DNA of 64,000 nucleotides from Paulinella micropora (Eukaryota > Cercozoa > Imbricatea > Euglyphida > Paulinellidae): contig WBZZ01001393.1 of assembly GCA_019918135.1 (NCBI GenBank), positions 62,001 through 126,000 of the forward strand, given 5' to 3'. Below, piece by piece: positions 11,426-22,760 of the stretch (position 1 is its first letter; every line of letters begins with the position of its first letter). The translations under genes were made by a program, and so were the position numbers. The notes beneath the pieces were generated by a model that was not told the origin of the DNA, ran no database searches, and worked only from the letters and a program-made list of their open reading frames with translations.

Positions 11426-12282
11426 GAGGGGAAGGTCAATTGGGTGACCGAGGTGTGGAAGAAGCGATGGACGGCCGGATCGGAGGAGTGATGATGCTGG
11501 CCACCGAAGACGACGAGGCCACCAGGCGCTACAATGCACAAGTCATGTCTGGTGTTGTACTGCAATCGGATGAATCGCTACGAACAGTTCAACCCGTATG
11601 AGACGTCTGCCCCAGTTGCACAACACTTCACATTACTTGTGTTGTGTTCTATCATGGTTGCACAGGATGCTTTGATAAAGCAGATTGACTGCAGTCAAGC
11701 ATACGTGCATGCTGACATAGTCGACATTGTTTTCGCTTACCCACGTGCACCCAAAGGGTTTGAAAACGTTGATGACCCACAGGCAATCTGGAAGGTGGAA
11801 AAGGCACTCCACGGGTCGCCCCAAGCTGGAAGAAGATGGCATGATCACGTTTCTGCGTTTCTACGATCCATAGGGTACCATCAGTCCACGATCGACCCTT
11901 GCGTCTTCTTCCTGAAGGGCGACAGTGGCACCATCCCACCAGCCTTCGCCAACGACCCCAAGTCACTACCTTGGGCCCTACTTTTGAAAACTGATGAGAT
12001 GCTTGTTTTCTGTATGCATCTGTCACAGTTTGACGTGCTCAAGGAGGCTCTTGCCAACGCTAAGTTGCGCTTCAAGGACCTTGGTGACGTGCGTGTCTTT
12101 GTCGGGCTACAATTCAAAAGGTTCCCGTCTGGCCTGTTGATTCATCAACGTGCCTACGTTCGTGGACTGCTACAGGACCGGAACTACTACAACTGCAACC
12201 CGGCACCGACGCCCGTGACAACGCAGGAGCCAGCCCCTGCTTCCCCTGACAGCCCTCTGCGTCAGTGGCCGTTGCCGAAGCT
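11426..12282 (+). pseudogene. element E reverse transcriptase, 5' half
   Basis: From about 11590 the frame encodes copia RT blocks: DCSQAYVHADIVD, FAYPRAPKGF, ALHGSPQAGRRWHDH, and the catalytic block as LLKTDEMLVF, followed by FKDLGDVRVFVGLQF and IHQRAYV. The second catalytic Asp is replaced by Glu (DD to DE), which should inactivate the enzyme. The gene is truncated on the left by the element B LTR and interrupted at 12282 by element D; it continues at 17227 with the matching connection and RNase H. Confidence 0.8.
12278..12282 (+). repeat. 5-bp target duplication AAGCT, left copy
   Basis: AAGCT ends directly before the first LTR of element D and is repeated at 17222-17226 after the second. 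Five bases is the usual copia target duplication length. It falls within the element E RT frame. Confidence 0.85.
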
Positions 12283-12595
12283 TGTTACCTGTCATATATA
12301 TTACATATCTATCGGTTATATATTCAATTGTGTATGGATATATTTCCAGTACTGATCAGTCCGGTCCTACCTCATTTACTATTGAGCATCAGGACACTAA
12401 TCAGTATGATCCGGTTATTATTAATAGGAACTAGATTCAGAAACCAGTGCTCGTGCCATTTGCATTGCGCACTTCGTTACCAGTTCAGTTTCCTCAGTAA
12501 AGACTATCTACGAAGTACTTCATTGACCCTCTGCGTAAACCCAGAACTAGAGTAATTTACTCAATCACCGGAATAATCAACATTGACCGGTTATA
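12283..12595 (+). repeat. 5' LTR of element D
   Basis: Begins TGTTACC and ends CCGGTTATA; matches 16909-17221 over the whole 313 bp with few differences. High similarity means a recent insertion compared with the surrounding elements. Confidence 0.9.
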
Positions 12596-12612
12596 AGTCA
12601 TGAGCCAGTAAA

Positions 12613-14329
12613 ATGTGAAGTACCAACTAAAGGTCCCACTACTTCCAAGGAAACCTGACATTCGCCAATTCGACGCATGGAAGGAGGATTTCCTACTCTT
12701 TCTGGTGAGCGTAAACCCTATTAGTAAGCACATACTGATACTCAACGACCCTGCTTCACCGGTCTCTATGCAAGAGATTCGGCGATGTACGCCGACGAGA
12801 TCAAGAAGGCGAGGGCGGCGACAGCCACATCTACGACTACTACCACGTCAACTACGACGACTCAAACCGTCTCAAATCAAAAGGCTACTACTTCCGGAAA
12901 GTCAAGTCAAAAGGCTACTGCCTCCAGCAAGGCACCACCACAACTCGCAGCTGGCGACAGCGGGGACGATGACGACCCAGACGACTCCAAAAGCGGCGGG
13001 CTGCAACCAGCACACTCGTCCACGTCAAGGTCGGCAACCCTGATGCCCCTCGTGGCAACCTGGATTGACGTCCTGCTCCCGCCTGCAACGAGATTGCAAA
13101 CCAACATACAGATCAGAGCATTCTTGACTGAAGCGATACCACATGGACACCCTGCAGCACTGACCATCGCCTGGGCCGGCAACGATCCTGCGGACAAGTG
13201 GGCAGCGCTGAGTGACCGCTACGGAAACAAGGGACAGATTGCTACTGCCAAGTTGCTATTCGACCTGTTTCAGGGAACGATCACCTCCAGCGACGATCTA
13301 CCTACGTTCATCGACAGGACACATGTACGGTTCGAACAGCTCGCGGCAAGGAAAATTATCTTACCCGATATGATGAAGACAATCTTCACCCTGCACAAGC
13401 TCCATGCGTCACACCACGACTACCTGAAGACAGTAGGCACTACACTGTACTGGTCGAAGTCGGATCACGAGAAACCTACCTTTGACGAGTTTTCCCGACT
13501 GATACTACAACAGCAACACGCGCAAGGCTTCGGACCCAGCAACGAGTACCAGACCCCTGTCATTGCCAACTATGCAAGCGAGCAGAAGAATGGAGGCAAC
13601 CGAAGTCGAGGAGGAGCTAGCCGCGGGACCGCTAACGGCGGAGCACCAAAGAAATGTCACAACTGCTCCCGCACCAACCACGTCGCTGGAGACTGCCGAG
13701 CCACCTGCACACGCAAAGGTTGTGAAGGTAAGCCGACTCATTCGGGGGCAGAGTGCCCGTTACCTCGACGATCCCAAAGGTCGACCAAGTCAACGACGCG
13801 TGCCACACCTCCACCGAAATCTGGTACCCAACGGAGCAGCAACGCAAACTTAACAGTGGACGGGCAGCATCAGGAAAGTGAAGGCGAGAAGGAGGCACCT
13901 ACCGACCAGTGGGACGACGACAACTCTGCTGACGTATACATGTTCGATGCCGACTCAGAGAACGATGAGAGCGATGAAGAACAGGCGACCCCATCGACTG
14001 CATCGTTCCCCGACGCACCGTTGCAACCTACGGCGGACAGCGGGGGTGGCATGTTCAGCTTCAACCTGGATGACAACAAGAACAGACAGCGGATCACTTC
14101 AGATGAAATTGAGGCAGCACAGACAGAAGAAGTGAGAGACCCACACTCACCGCCATCAACTGGACAAGAGGCACAGACTCGAGTGGACATCAACACTGAA
14201 CGGACACTGGACCAACGCTTCGCCAGCCTACTGGACGCAAGGGCAACGACTGCAGACATCGCACACGACCCACGAGCCAGACGGGCTTATGGATCATTGA
14301 CGAGTACATCGTCGCTGGACCTCACTTGA
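12613..14329 (+). pseudogene. element D Gag
   Basis: The first ATG (12613-12615) is followed by TGA, and the Gag N-terminus (VPLLPRKPDIRQFDAWKEDF) lies one frame over until a change near 12780. From 12785 a long frame of 514 residues holds a Thr/Ser-rich insert, the Gag core (AGNDPADKWAALSDRYG, FDLFQGTITSSDDL), a zinc knuckle CHNCSRTNHVAGDC and a second Cys/His group CTRKGCEGKPTHSGAEC, then an acidic C-terminal tail. It would bind element RNA in the particle. The missing start and the frame change make it doubtful as a working gene. Confidence 0.75.
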
Positions 14330-15400
14330 GATACCCGCCCAACCAACCATCGAACCCCCCAAACCCAGCGGACCCACTGAACCCAGCGGACCCACCGAAC
14401 CCAGCGGGCCCACTGAACCCAACGAACCCGGAGGAGTACGTGTGGCAAACACCGGATGTCAGGGAGTTCATGCAACTACTCGAAGACAAGCGCAGGGGAG
14501 AGGAAACAACCCAACGCAACATCGAGCGGGAGAGGAACGTACCGATCATGATCAATCCACCCACCAACGACATCCCCTACCTGAGGAACCTCTACCTGCG
14601 ATGTGCAGCCAACATATGGAACCGCTTCCCTCACCCATGGCTCAAGGCAGACGGCCGTGCACCGACCATGTACGACATGCATGGGACCGACCCTGTGCCG
14701 ATGCACCCAAACCTTCATCACCCAGACAAACGACCAAACATATAGTGGGAATCATTGAGGCGATCACAACAGATAGATAAAAATGATTATCAGCGAGCAT
14801 TGTCCCACTGGCACAATCTCCAGAGCGTTAACAGCGACAACCTGACGATCTGCGGTTTCCCACCACCGCCAGTTCATTGGCCACCACCATGGAGGCCGAA
14901 GGAAGCTAGCTACGCGTACCCCATGCCACGACCGACGCCATGGTTCATCTCTACGAGGATGGCAGCAGGCCGTCCGGAACACCACATCATCCAACACCAC
15001 CCTAGTCTACCGCCTAGGAGGGAAAGGCGACTTCGCCGAGACGACGGCAGGACCACACCATCGCACAGCAGCAGTGCTACGACATCGCCACCACGCATCA
15101 GCTTGGTCAGACGAGGACGTCGACGCGGAGAAGCCGCATCATCGTCAACGACATCACCTACAAGAACGAGGACGACGGTCTCGACTGCAACCACATCGAC
15201 AACTACGTTACTGACAAGCACATCCTCATCATGGGATTATGCAACGGCCAACGACGTGTACGACGCAGCTGTGGCACGGATCCGGACGTCTACGACACAA
15301 AGCTGTGACGTCTACACCCCTGGTCGCGCCACAACGATACTCGATGCCGACACCTGCGATCGACGACGGATCAATTGCGGACAATGAGGATACGAGTTAC
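14326..15400 (+). pseudogene. element D linker: NP-rich repeat and HWP domain remnant
   Basis: An imperfect 18-bp tandem repeat at about 14350-14430 encodes NPADPL-like units. Downstream (14755-15000) is a segment with CGFPPPPVHWPPPWRP and PTPWF, equivalent to the HWP block of elements F (51060 to 50880) and F2 (61550-61650). The rest is Thr/Arg-rich without recognisable fold. The reading frame changes more than once. Function of the HWP block is unknown. Confidence 0.55.
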
Positions 15401-15522
15401 CAAGTGAAAAACGTTTTCCGGCGATCAGGTGACCGCAATAGCCCACCACAACCGGAGACAGCACCTGCGGAGACTGAGGATTATACAACCTCACCGACGA
15501 GTGGACGACGACTGGACCTGAC

Positions 15523-16053
15523 ATGGCAGCAGCGACGCCCACACCCAGGGCAAGCCAGCCCGTCACCGAAGGCAAGACCGAAGCTACCCCTCCGACACCG
15601 ACACTAGAGACGGCTGCGAAGTCCTATAGCATCATCGAGTGCAACTATCCAATGCATGAATTTCGAAAAACGTTTAACTTGACCAATCTCGGGGAGGTCA
15701 GAGTCTTTTGTGGGCTGGAGTTCTACCGCGACACGAGGGGCATCATCATTCATCAGCATACCTATTGCAAAGGTATACTTAAGGACTTCGGATTTAACAA
15801 TCCGAAGCCCTCCCGTGTACCCGGGACCACCGCCAACGTTGCCCCGATGCCGGAGAACGCACCGCTGCGCACTCTACCATCGCTTATCGGATCGCTGACG
15901 TGGCCGGCAACGCAGACGAGACCGGACATAGCATTCGACGTCAATAACGCATCAGTCACTGCCGCTCACCAGCCTGGAGTTGCATACTCCATGTGCAGCC
16001 GCTTGCGTTATATCGTGGACCCCAGGGGTCTACTGTTCCCTGCGGGCGTCTAA
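15523..16053 (+). pseudogene. element D RT C-terminal remnant
   Basis: Encodes FNLTNLGEVRVFCGLEFYRDT, IIIHQHTYCKGILKDFGF and the connection (LPSLIGSLTWPATQTRPDIAFDVN), i.e. only the part of copia RT after the YVDD palm. The catalytic palm and everything before it is deleted. Joined upstream to Pro/Thr-rich linker sequence. Confidence 0.75.
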
Positions 16054-16062
16054 CCGGATCAG

Positions 16063-16650
16063 TTGCTATCATACTCGGACAGCAACTTAGGAGGATGCCT
16101 ATTTACACGACGATCGCGAACTGGACAGGTACACGTAATCACGGGTGCACCGATAGCCTGGTCATCGAAGCGTCAATCAACCGTAGCACTATCTACTATG
16201 GACGCAGAATGCATCGCCAACTCTGACACCGCACGTGTAGCGATAGCGATTCAGAACCTTTGTGCGGAGATCGGATACTTCATCAGCTTACAAACTGTGA
16301 TGTTCAATGACAACCGGGGCGCGATACTAGCGGCGACCAACGGGCTGGGAGGGCAACGCACTCATCACCTTGACATCAAACATCATTATCTCATCGAACA
16401 GGTGCGAGCTGGCCGGTTGGTGCTCCGACACGTACCATCGTTGGACAACATACATAGCAGATATCTTCACGAAGCCACTATCACCTGCACAGTTCGCCAA
16501 CATAGTGGGCAGCATAACCGTACGATTAGCAGACGCGATCCCAAACTTCCGCCCGTAATTCAGGGACATGATGCTTCATTTTTCTCCTTCTCAGGACTTA
16601 TGCTGGGCCAGGATACCGGACGCTTGACGACCGACTGGGACCTTGCCTGA
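16063..16650 (+). pseudogene. element D RNase H
   Basis: Copia RNase H: LSYSDSNLGGCLFTRRSRTG, IAWSSKRQSTVALSTMDAE, FNDNRGAILAATNGLGG, HHLDIKHHYLIEQV and VPSLDNI. The final ADIFTKPL signature is visible only in a neighbouring frame (about 16450-16480), so the gene is frameshifted near its end. It would degrade template RNA during reverse transcription. Confidence 0.75.
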
Positions 16651-16908
16651 AAGGCACTTGCAAATAAGATAAGGGACAGTGGTATTGTGAACAGAGTTTA
16701 CAACTTCACCGCTATAAGTGAATAATAATAGTTAACGTAGCAACTAGTATGACAGCATCATCTGACTACTATACACAGTAGTCACGGCCTCACGCTCAGC
16801 TCGTTGATATGTTCGCCAATTATAATATTTACATCCCAACTTTACATCATCTCTTCACTGTGACAGTAACCGTCATACTGTACATATATACCAAACACAA
16901 AGGGGGAA
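16651..16908 (+). other. element D 3' untranslated region and polypurine tract
   Basis: No coding sequence seen. Ends in AAAGGGGGAA (about 16899-16908) directly before the LTR start TGCTACC, the expected polypurine tract. Confidence 0.7.
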
Positions 16909-17221
16909 TGCTACCGGTCATATATATTACATATCTATCGGTTATATATTCAATTGTGCATGGATATAATTCCAGTACTGATCAGTCCGGTCCTACCTCA
17001 TTTACTATTGAGCATCAGGACACTAATCAGTATGATCCGGTTATTATTAATAGGAACTAGATTCAGAAACCAGTGCTCGTGCCATTTGCATTGCGCACTT
17101 CGTTACCAGTTCAGTTTCCTCAGTAAAGACGATCTACGAAGTACTTCATTGACCCTCTGCGTAAACCCAGAACTAGAGTAATTTACTCAATCACCGGAAT
17201 AATCAACATTGACCGGTTATA
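16909..17221 (+). repeat. 3' LTR of element D
   Basis: Begins TGCTACCGG and ends CCGGTTATA; same length as 12283-12595. Followed by the AAGCT target duplication at 17222-17226. Confidence 0.9.
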
Positions 17222-17226
17222 AAGCT

Positions 17227-17998
17227 GATTGGTGAGCTGATCTGGCCCGCGTCGATGACACAGCCTCACATTTCTTTTGCTGTCAACAGGTTGTCAATCT
17301 ACGCGCACAAGGCACCGGACATCGCTTATTCCATGGTAGGACGTATCTACCGTCATCTCCAAAATGAACGTGGTTTATTCTTCCCCGTGACGGCAGATCG
17401 ACAGCCTGTGGAGCTGATATCCTACAGTGACTCGGACCTGCGTAAGTGTCAATTCACGTGCAGATCGCGGAACGGCGAGCATCATATGTTGACAGGACCC
17501 GTGAGTTGGAATTCGAGACGGCAGACCACCGTCGCGCTATCCACGATGGAGTCGCAGACCATCAGCTTATCCCAGACTACGCGTACCACCATAGCACTAC
17601 AGTCCTTTATGCTCGAGCTGGGCTTCCCTGTTCGCACCCCGATCGTCATGTACGGCGACAACAGAGGCTCCATCACTGCATCTACGAATGGTCTGGGAGG
17701 ACCGCGTGCACGGCACCTTTCACTCAAACATCATTATGTTCTGGAACAGGTAAGAGATCGGAAGGTGGCAGTACGCTACATCCCGTCAAGCGACAATCTG
17801 GCCGACGTCTACACCAAACCGTTGGCGGCGCCGCAGTTCAACAGCTTGGTGGAACAGTTCATGATCAGGCTATCCGACTACTTGGACGACAATGAAGACA
17901 GCATCCCAGCGTCTACTTCGACTCGACCGGCACCCGCCCCATCTGCATCGAAGTGCGGAAAGTTACGCAAGAAGACGAGCAAGAGCAAGACAGCATAG
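17227..17998 (+). pseudogene. element E RT end and RNase H
   Basis: Continuation of the RT at 11426-12282 after removal of element D. It shows the connection (SMTQPHISFAVNRLSIYAHK) and RNase H: SYSDSDLRKC, RRQTTVALSTMESQTI, YGDNRGSITASTNGLGG, HLSLKHHYVLEQV, SSDNLADVYTKPLAAPQF. A Ser/Pro/Lys-rich tail ends at 17998. The 3' half is open from 17255, but the enzyme is split and its RT active site is altered. Confidence 0.8.
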
Positions 17999-18000
17999 CT

Positions 18001-18243
18001 TCGTCCGCCTATCCCCCCTTTCTGTCCTAGAATAGGCACTCTTTGAAAATTTTTTCGGACTGTACCCCCTGCGGGAAGCGCTTGCGGATTTTCGATTTGC
18101 TTGGACATTCACGACGGGGGGGGGGGAGCCATCGCCGCGACGTCCATCAAGGAAGCATGCTACCTGATCTGTGACCATCACCGCATCGTCCATCAAGGAG
18201 GCATGCTATCTAGACCCTGAACTCTACCTTGTTCGCCTCGCAT
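18001..18243 (+). other. element E 3' end with G-tract and short tandem duplication
   Basis: No gene. There is a run of G at about 18116-18126, a possible polypurine tract, then two imperfect copies of a ~48-bp unit containing GTCCATCAAGGA and GCATGCTA (about 18128-18220). The LTR of element E itself was not recognised, so the element may be truncated here by element C. Confidence 0.45.
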
Positions 18244-18488
18244 TGAAGACCGGGACACTTTGGTAGTTCGCAGTTGAACAGATTGTGAGAGATTTACTGA
18301 GTAAAATTATTACCGCCAAACTGAAGGCGGCAAAACCATAACATGTGACTGGCTGACCCAAATTCATTAATTAGGTCATTCGTAAATAATAGGTAAATCA
18401 GTCCTATCGACATATAATAAATGACGTAACTGTCATATCACGAGTAAGTGCTGTCAGAAATTATTTTAACCGTTATTGTAATGTAAAG
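18244..18488 (-). repeat. 3' LTR of element C
   Basis: On the plus strand it begins TGAAGACCGGGACAC; copies are at 45343-45591 and 58643-58891. On the minus strand it is preceded by a polypurine tract (reverse complement of GCTCCCCCTAA at 18489-18499). Confidence 0.85.
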
Positions 18489-18619
18489 CTCCCCCTAATT
18501 TCAGAGGTAGTTACCAATAAAGTCACTAGTGAGGTAGAAGTCACAAATATATTCTAACCTTATCACTAAAGTCATAGGACACCTCTAATGAGCAAAAGCA
18601 TAAGCATCCTCAGTAATGC

Positions 18620-19982
18620 TTACTTGGACTGATGTCCAGACAGTCTGTCTGCCCCCTTCTTGAACAAGGAGGGGCTAGCGATTTTCTTTGAGAGAACATC
18701 GGCGCAATTGTCTGCTGACGGGACCCAACGCATCACAACCTCCCCCTTCCTCATCGCCTCAGTCAAATGGTAATGCCTCAGAGCAATATGACACAGCTTC
18801 TTACCAAACACCGATTCCGGCGCAGTACACACCGTAGCCTGATTGTCGACATTGAAAGTCGGCGTCGCCATCAACTCGGCTTTCGATGGGTTTTCATCCG
18901 ACCAAGGCAGAGCCCGAATCATATTACGCACCGACTCAAGATCATGCAACACCTCCGAAGCCGCATAAGTTTCACTCTCTTGCGTGCCTGTGGCTAAATG
19001 CTTCTGATTGGAAGCCCTCACCATCACAGGCCCATCCGCCAGGAACACCACCCACTGTTCGCGAGTACATGCGACTTCCATTTCCTAAGGACGAATCTGA
19101 GTCCGCCTCCGGCGTACGGTTGCCATTCAACGAGAACTTAACACCCCTGTTCTTGATGAACAGGAAATAGCGCAATAGCTGCTCCGCCGCTCGATAATCG
19201 AACTTGCTCCTGTCGGACTGATGCTCATCCAGGTAGCTCAACGGAAGAACCGACTCCGGGCAACTCGCTTTCAAGTAGATGTAACTCCCTACAATCTCCT
19301 GTGGCGAGTACTCCCCCAGCGCCGGCACCATCTTCGATCCCTCCGGCAACCACGGCGTCTTGGCCGGCATCCATGGACGCCCGTCGCTCCTCTTGAACCT
19401 TGCCCTCAACGTCTCCGTATACTCGCGTTGGTAGATAGATATGGTGTATTCTCCACCCTTCCTACTAACCTCAAACTCAAGCGAGAGGAACTGTTTGACC
19501 GGGCCTAGATCCTTCACGTTCCCCCACTCCTCGTTGAGCTTCTCCACATACTCCTTTCGGCTTGCCTTAGACGCTGCAGCATGAATGTTATCATCGACAT
19601 GGTACGTCAATACTTCAGTCTTCTTCGTCTCAGGATCAATCCTTCCGAACATGACCGGCTCCAGGATGCTCTGCACGAAGCCCATCTTTTTCTGAGTCGG
19701 AACCACTCGGTCGTTCCAATAAATGTGGCCAGAGGGCTTCAAACCGTTGACCCCCCCAAGAGCTTCCCATACCACATTAGGTGGCTCGTATCCAGCTGGA
19801 GGTTGCAGCCACACCGGTACCCGCAGCTTTACCTGCGGGAACGCACTCTCCTCGTCCATTCCAAATATATAAAGGTCCTGCAATACCACAAGAGCACACG
19901 TAGACCACCAACTCAACTCTACACGTCGGTAGATCCACTCTATCGTACTGCCACGCCGGTTGTCGGAAACCAATGCCAGCAA
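18620..19982 (-). pseudogene. element C reverse transcriptase and RNase H
   Basis: 18972-19982 encodes RT blocks: IFGMDEESAFPQVKLRVPV, GGVNGLKPSGHIYWND, the catalytic YHVDDNIH, and DLGPVKQFLSLEFEV. 18620-19081 encodes RNase H: ESETYAASEVLHD, FNVDNQATVCTAPESVFG, HIALRHYHLTEA, SADNCADVLSKK. The two frames overlap at 18972-19081 with a frame change near 19090. Catalytic aspartates of RT are kept (DD), with an unusual Asn after them. Related to the scrap at 47641-47917. Confidence 0.8.
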
Positions 19983-20000
19983 TCCTTGACTTTGTATCCA

Positions 20001-21740
20001 CTACCGGACCATCGACCGTCTCTCGCTTTTCAAAGTCGACAAACCTTGTTGGGACCAGTGGTTGCCCCGGAGGCTTCTCTGACACATGACGCTAGCACCC
20101 AACCTGAGGTGCTTGTCGATGTCCTTGAACCTTGAGTCATTAAATTTGCCTGAGGCAGTAGCCTCTCGATGAGGATTCGGGACCGTCACCAAGTATGCAC
20201 CAGAACGGAAGTTAGTTGGCTTCGTTGGCTTCCTGCTCCTCACCCCTGCAACTATGTTGGATGTGTCAATGGTGTTACCTGTCCACACCACTAGCATCCC
20301 CCTTGCATCTCTCTTCTGGTCCGCTCCAGCACGACCCTGCAATGCTCCTGAACGAGGCAAAGGTGCACCAGCAGCTGCCCTTCCGACATTCCCATCAGTA
20401 GCCCCTGCTCCCACCTTTCTGGCACGACCACCACTCGACCCCTCGTCCCCAACGACCACCAGCTCCACAACCCCAGCTTCGTCAGTTGGAACACCATCAC
20501 GTGCAGAAAACACTTCCGGTCCGTCCGCCACGTCTTCCACTACGCACCCCTCTTCCCTGGTATCATTTTTATCTTCACCAGTTACCACTTCCAGCAATTT
20601 TGTCTAACAGTCGCTGTTCACTTGCAGTAAAAAATGCACCGGGTTTTTCGCCCTTTTCGGCCCCCTTATCTCGAACTGGGTTGGCAGTTTGGAAGCTGTG
20701 TTGCAGTGACGATGCCATCTTGCCCCGTGGGTAGAGAGTAGGCCAGCCATGTACAGTAGAGTCCCTGACGACCATGTCCGCCGTCGTCACCAGCTTACCT
20801 TTGTAGTAACTCCACACCTTATAGGGTGACTCCTCTGTGCTCACCCCCATGAACACTCCTGGCACTCCCTTCTCTTGGCCCTTCTTGCCACCCTTGTAGT
20901 ACACACATAAGCACCCAAAAGGCTTCAGGATGGAGAAGGGTGGAGCTGGCCTCTTGTAGAACATCTCGTGCCTCGTCATCTTTGCCCCTGCTCTCGCTTG
21001 CATGTTGATGAGAAAGATAGCATAGTCGACCGCCAGAGGCAAGAAGTAGACAGGCACACTCCTCGCGGTTAGCAACGTAGCTGCCAATGAGAAAACAATG
21101 TGAATCCCTGCCTCAGCATACGCATCCTTATTAGGTCCGCACGAACGGGTAACCGGGGCTCAATCCCCTCACTTCTGAGGAAATCTTTTACCGCATTCGA
21201 GATCCACTCTTTGTCCATCCGGAACTGTTTCATGTCGTTCCCCGTCTGGGTCTTCGACCACACCCTCACAGCAGCCAGCTGCTTGACAGGAATGTCTGAT
21301 GCCCTCGTGTGGTTCCAATGCCCTTTCAGGTATCCAGACACGTTCTCCACAAACAACAGGCAATACGGCGTGTTGCCGTACAACGGAAACGATATACGAC
21401 CGGTGCCATCTGCACTCCAGTCCTCTCCCGTCTTTGCACATAGCGTTAGCGACGCCCCCTCAAATGACGAGTGCTTAGTAATCTTAGTGGTAGAACAGGC
21501 CAAGCAATCACACCTCAGGGTAGACGCCTTTCCCTTCGGTGTCAGCCCATTTTGCTTCAGGAACTGACGTGCCATCGTCTCCCCGAAGTGAAATATGCCA
21601 TTTATCTCACTCATGTCCACCGTAGTACTTGGTTTCATGCTGGTAGACCAAAACGCAGTGTTGCATTGGGGAACGGTGAGCATTCCTTCTTCTCTTTCCT
21701 CCATCCAGGTGGGTTCGCCGTGTGAAATCGGTATTGACAC
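20001..21740 (-). pseudogene. element C integrase, frameshifted
   Basis: The first frame (21069-21740) has the zinc part (FHFGETMARQFL then LRCDCLAC), the first Asp region (EDWSADGTGRISF) and the second (FRMDKEWISN). After a frame change near 21150 the Glu region (NKDAYAEAG) is read, then the second frame (20575-21087) gives the C-terminal part (ILKPFGCLCVYY, GVFMGVSTEESPYKVW). 20001-20597 is a Gly/Ala/Val-rich linker. Copy C2 shows the same frame break at the same place. Confidence 0.75.
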
Positions 21741-21828
21741 GTATCAGCATCGAAGCTCCCTCTACCACAACCTTCTTCCTCATCACGAAGAATTCGTCAT
21801 CTTGCATTACTATTGTGTAACCCGTTCG

Positions 21829-22221
21829 CTATAGGCGACCAGATGAGAATAGCTTACGATCAAGGGTAGGTAAGATGTAGGTCTCCCCCATCTCCACCTC
21901 CTGCTGCCCACCTTCTCCATTCATGCCTGTAAACGACTTATCTCCCATCGCCACAGTTTTGATGAGCCCAGAGATCCCTCTCACTGCCACCCCCTCCTCC
22001 TGTCCAATCTTGCTTAGGGCGTCTTCTGTCGGAACCATGTGATGCGACGACCCGCAGTCAAGATAGACTTCATACAGGTCCTGCCCGCCCATTACTCCAT
22101 CTTCAAACGCCATGTGAGCTGTAGGTCCCTTGTCTTCTTCTCCACCAGTAAAGGTACCTACCCCATCGCGATGCAGCCCTCCTTCTTGCATAGACCTCCC
22201 TTCCTCGGTCATTTCCACATC
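21829..22221 (-). pseudogene. element C aspartic protease, split by the Polinton
   Basis: The frame encodes YLDCGSSHHMVPTED, the copia protease active site with DCG in place of DSG, and the flap-side ILPTLDRKLFSSGRL. The protein continued upstream into the MYND segment (now at 43023) before the Polinton inserted; C2 shows the join. Relative to C2 this copy lacks about 22 bp near 21760 and has a changed short stretch near 22140, and its reading frame across 22140 differs from C2. Confidence 0.75.
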
Positions 22222-22227
22222 ACCATC
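22222..22227 (+). repeat. 6-bp Polinton target duplication ACCATC, left
   Basis: ACCATC lies immediately before the element start and again at 43017-43022. In C2 the same place (56317-56322) has a single ACCATC between the same flanks, which proves duplication on insertion. Confidence 0.95.
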
Positions 22228-22275
22228 AGTAGTATAGGGGGCCACTTCGGCACACTTTTTCAGTGCAGTTTCTCT
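22228..22275 (+). repeat. left terminal inverted repeat of the Polinton
   Basis: 48 bp, complementary to 42969-43016 with one mismatch (position 36 of the repeat). Similarity stops at GTTTCTCT. Polinton TIRs are often 100 bp or more, so this is short. The last codons of the first leftward gene lie inside it. Confidence 0.9.
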
Positions 22276-22760
22276 GCCAACAAATCATTTTGACTTTCAA
22301 CCCTCATTACATTGCTTTCATTTTGTTTGTCGTAAGCAATGTATTTTATGAGGGATTTATTGAATGTAAGCCCCTCTATATCAATTCCGTCAAAATTTTT
22401 ATTCTGAACCTCAAATCCAAATTCTTTTCTATTTTCTTTCCTCCAACTATAAAATAATTTCAGTTCTTTTTCTTTTTTTACCTGCTTAAGTCTTCTCTTT
22501 TGTCGTGCCAATCTCTCAATTTCAATGTTGTTGCTCTCTTTGTCAAGTCTTTTTAGCATAATATCAATGGCGGACAACTTTACCAAGTCTGGTTGTTTTT
22601 TTTCAATTAACAAATCAATTTCCCTGTCAATTTTATTTACTCTTTCTTGGCTTATTATTTTGTCTTTCTTCAGTTGGTCTCTCCCTCGTCTATTTGTCTC
22701 ATAAATCTCTAGCCAATCCTCCTTCGTCCTGTCTCCTTTCGTGATAAGACTTTCACTCAT
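22260..22760 (-). CDS. coiled-coil protein of unknown function, left end
   Basis: 166 residues from the ATG at 22760 (MSESLITKGDRTKEDW); an in-frame GTG lies 18 bases earlier. Residues ~20-110 are charged and heptad-like (KIDREIDLLIEKKQPDLVKLSAIDIML...), predicting a coiled coil, followed by LFYSWRKENRKEFGFEV and a short globular-looking tail. The stop codon lies in the left inverted repeat. It is divergent from the spliced gene at 23076, so the interval 22761-23075, with the palindrome GCACTAGTGC near 22788, probably holds both promoters. No family recognised. Confidence 0.6.
   Translation of the reverse strand: MSESLITKGDRTKEDWLEIYETNRRGRDQLKKDKIISQERVNKIDREIDLLIEKKQPDLVKLSAIDIMLKRLDKESNNIEIERLARQKRRLKQVKKEKELKLFYSWRKENRKEFGFEVQNKNFDGIDIEGLTFNKSLIKYIAYDKQNESNVMRVESQNDLLAEKLH

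Larger units (their letters stand above)
12283..17221 (+). mobile_element. Ty1/copia element D, internally deleted
   Basis: Complete insertion of 4939 bp: LTRs of 313 bp each (12283-12595 and 16909-17221) differing at only about five sites, flanked by AAGCT. Inside, Gag is followed directly by the last part of RT and by RNase H; protease, integrase and the RT catalytic palm are missing. It is therefore a non-autonomous deletion derivative that must have moved with enzymes supplied by a relative. A polypurine tract (AAAGGGGGAA) ends at the second LTR. Confidence 0.85.

Noticed and set aside
22222..22245. Apparent protease start at 22245
   Set aside because: The start lies within the Polinton inverted repeat and is a GTG; the original frame continued into the MYND segment.
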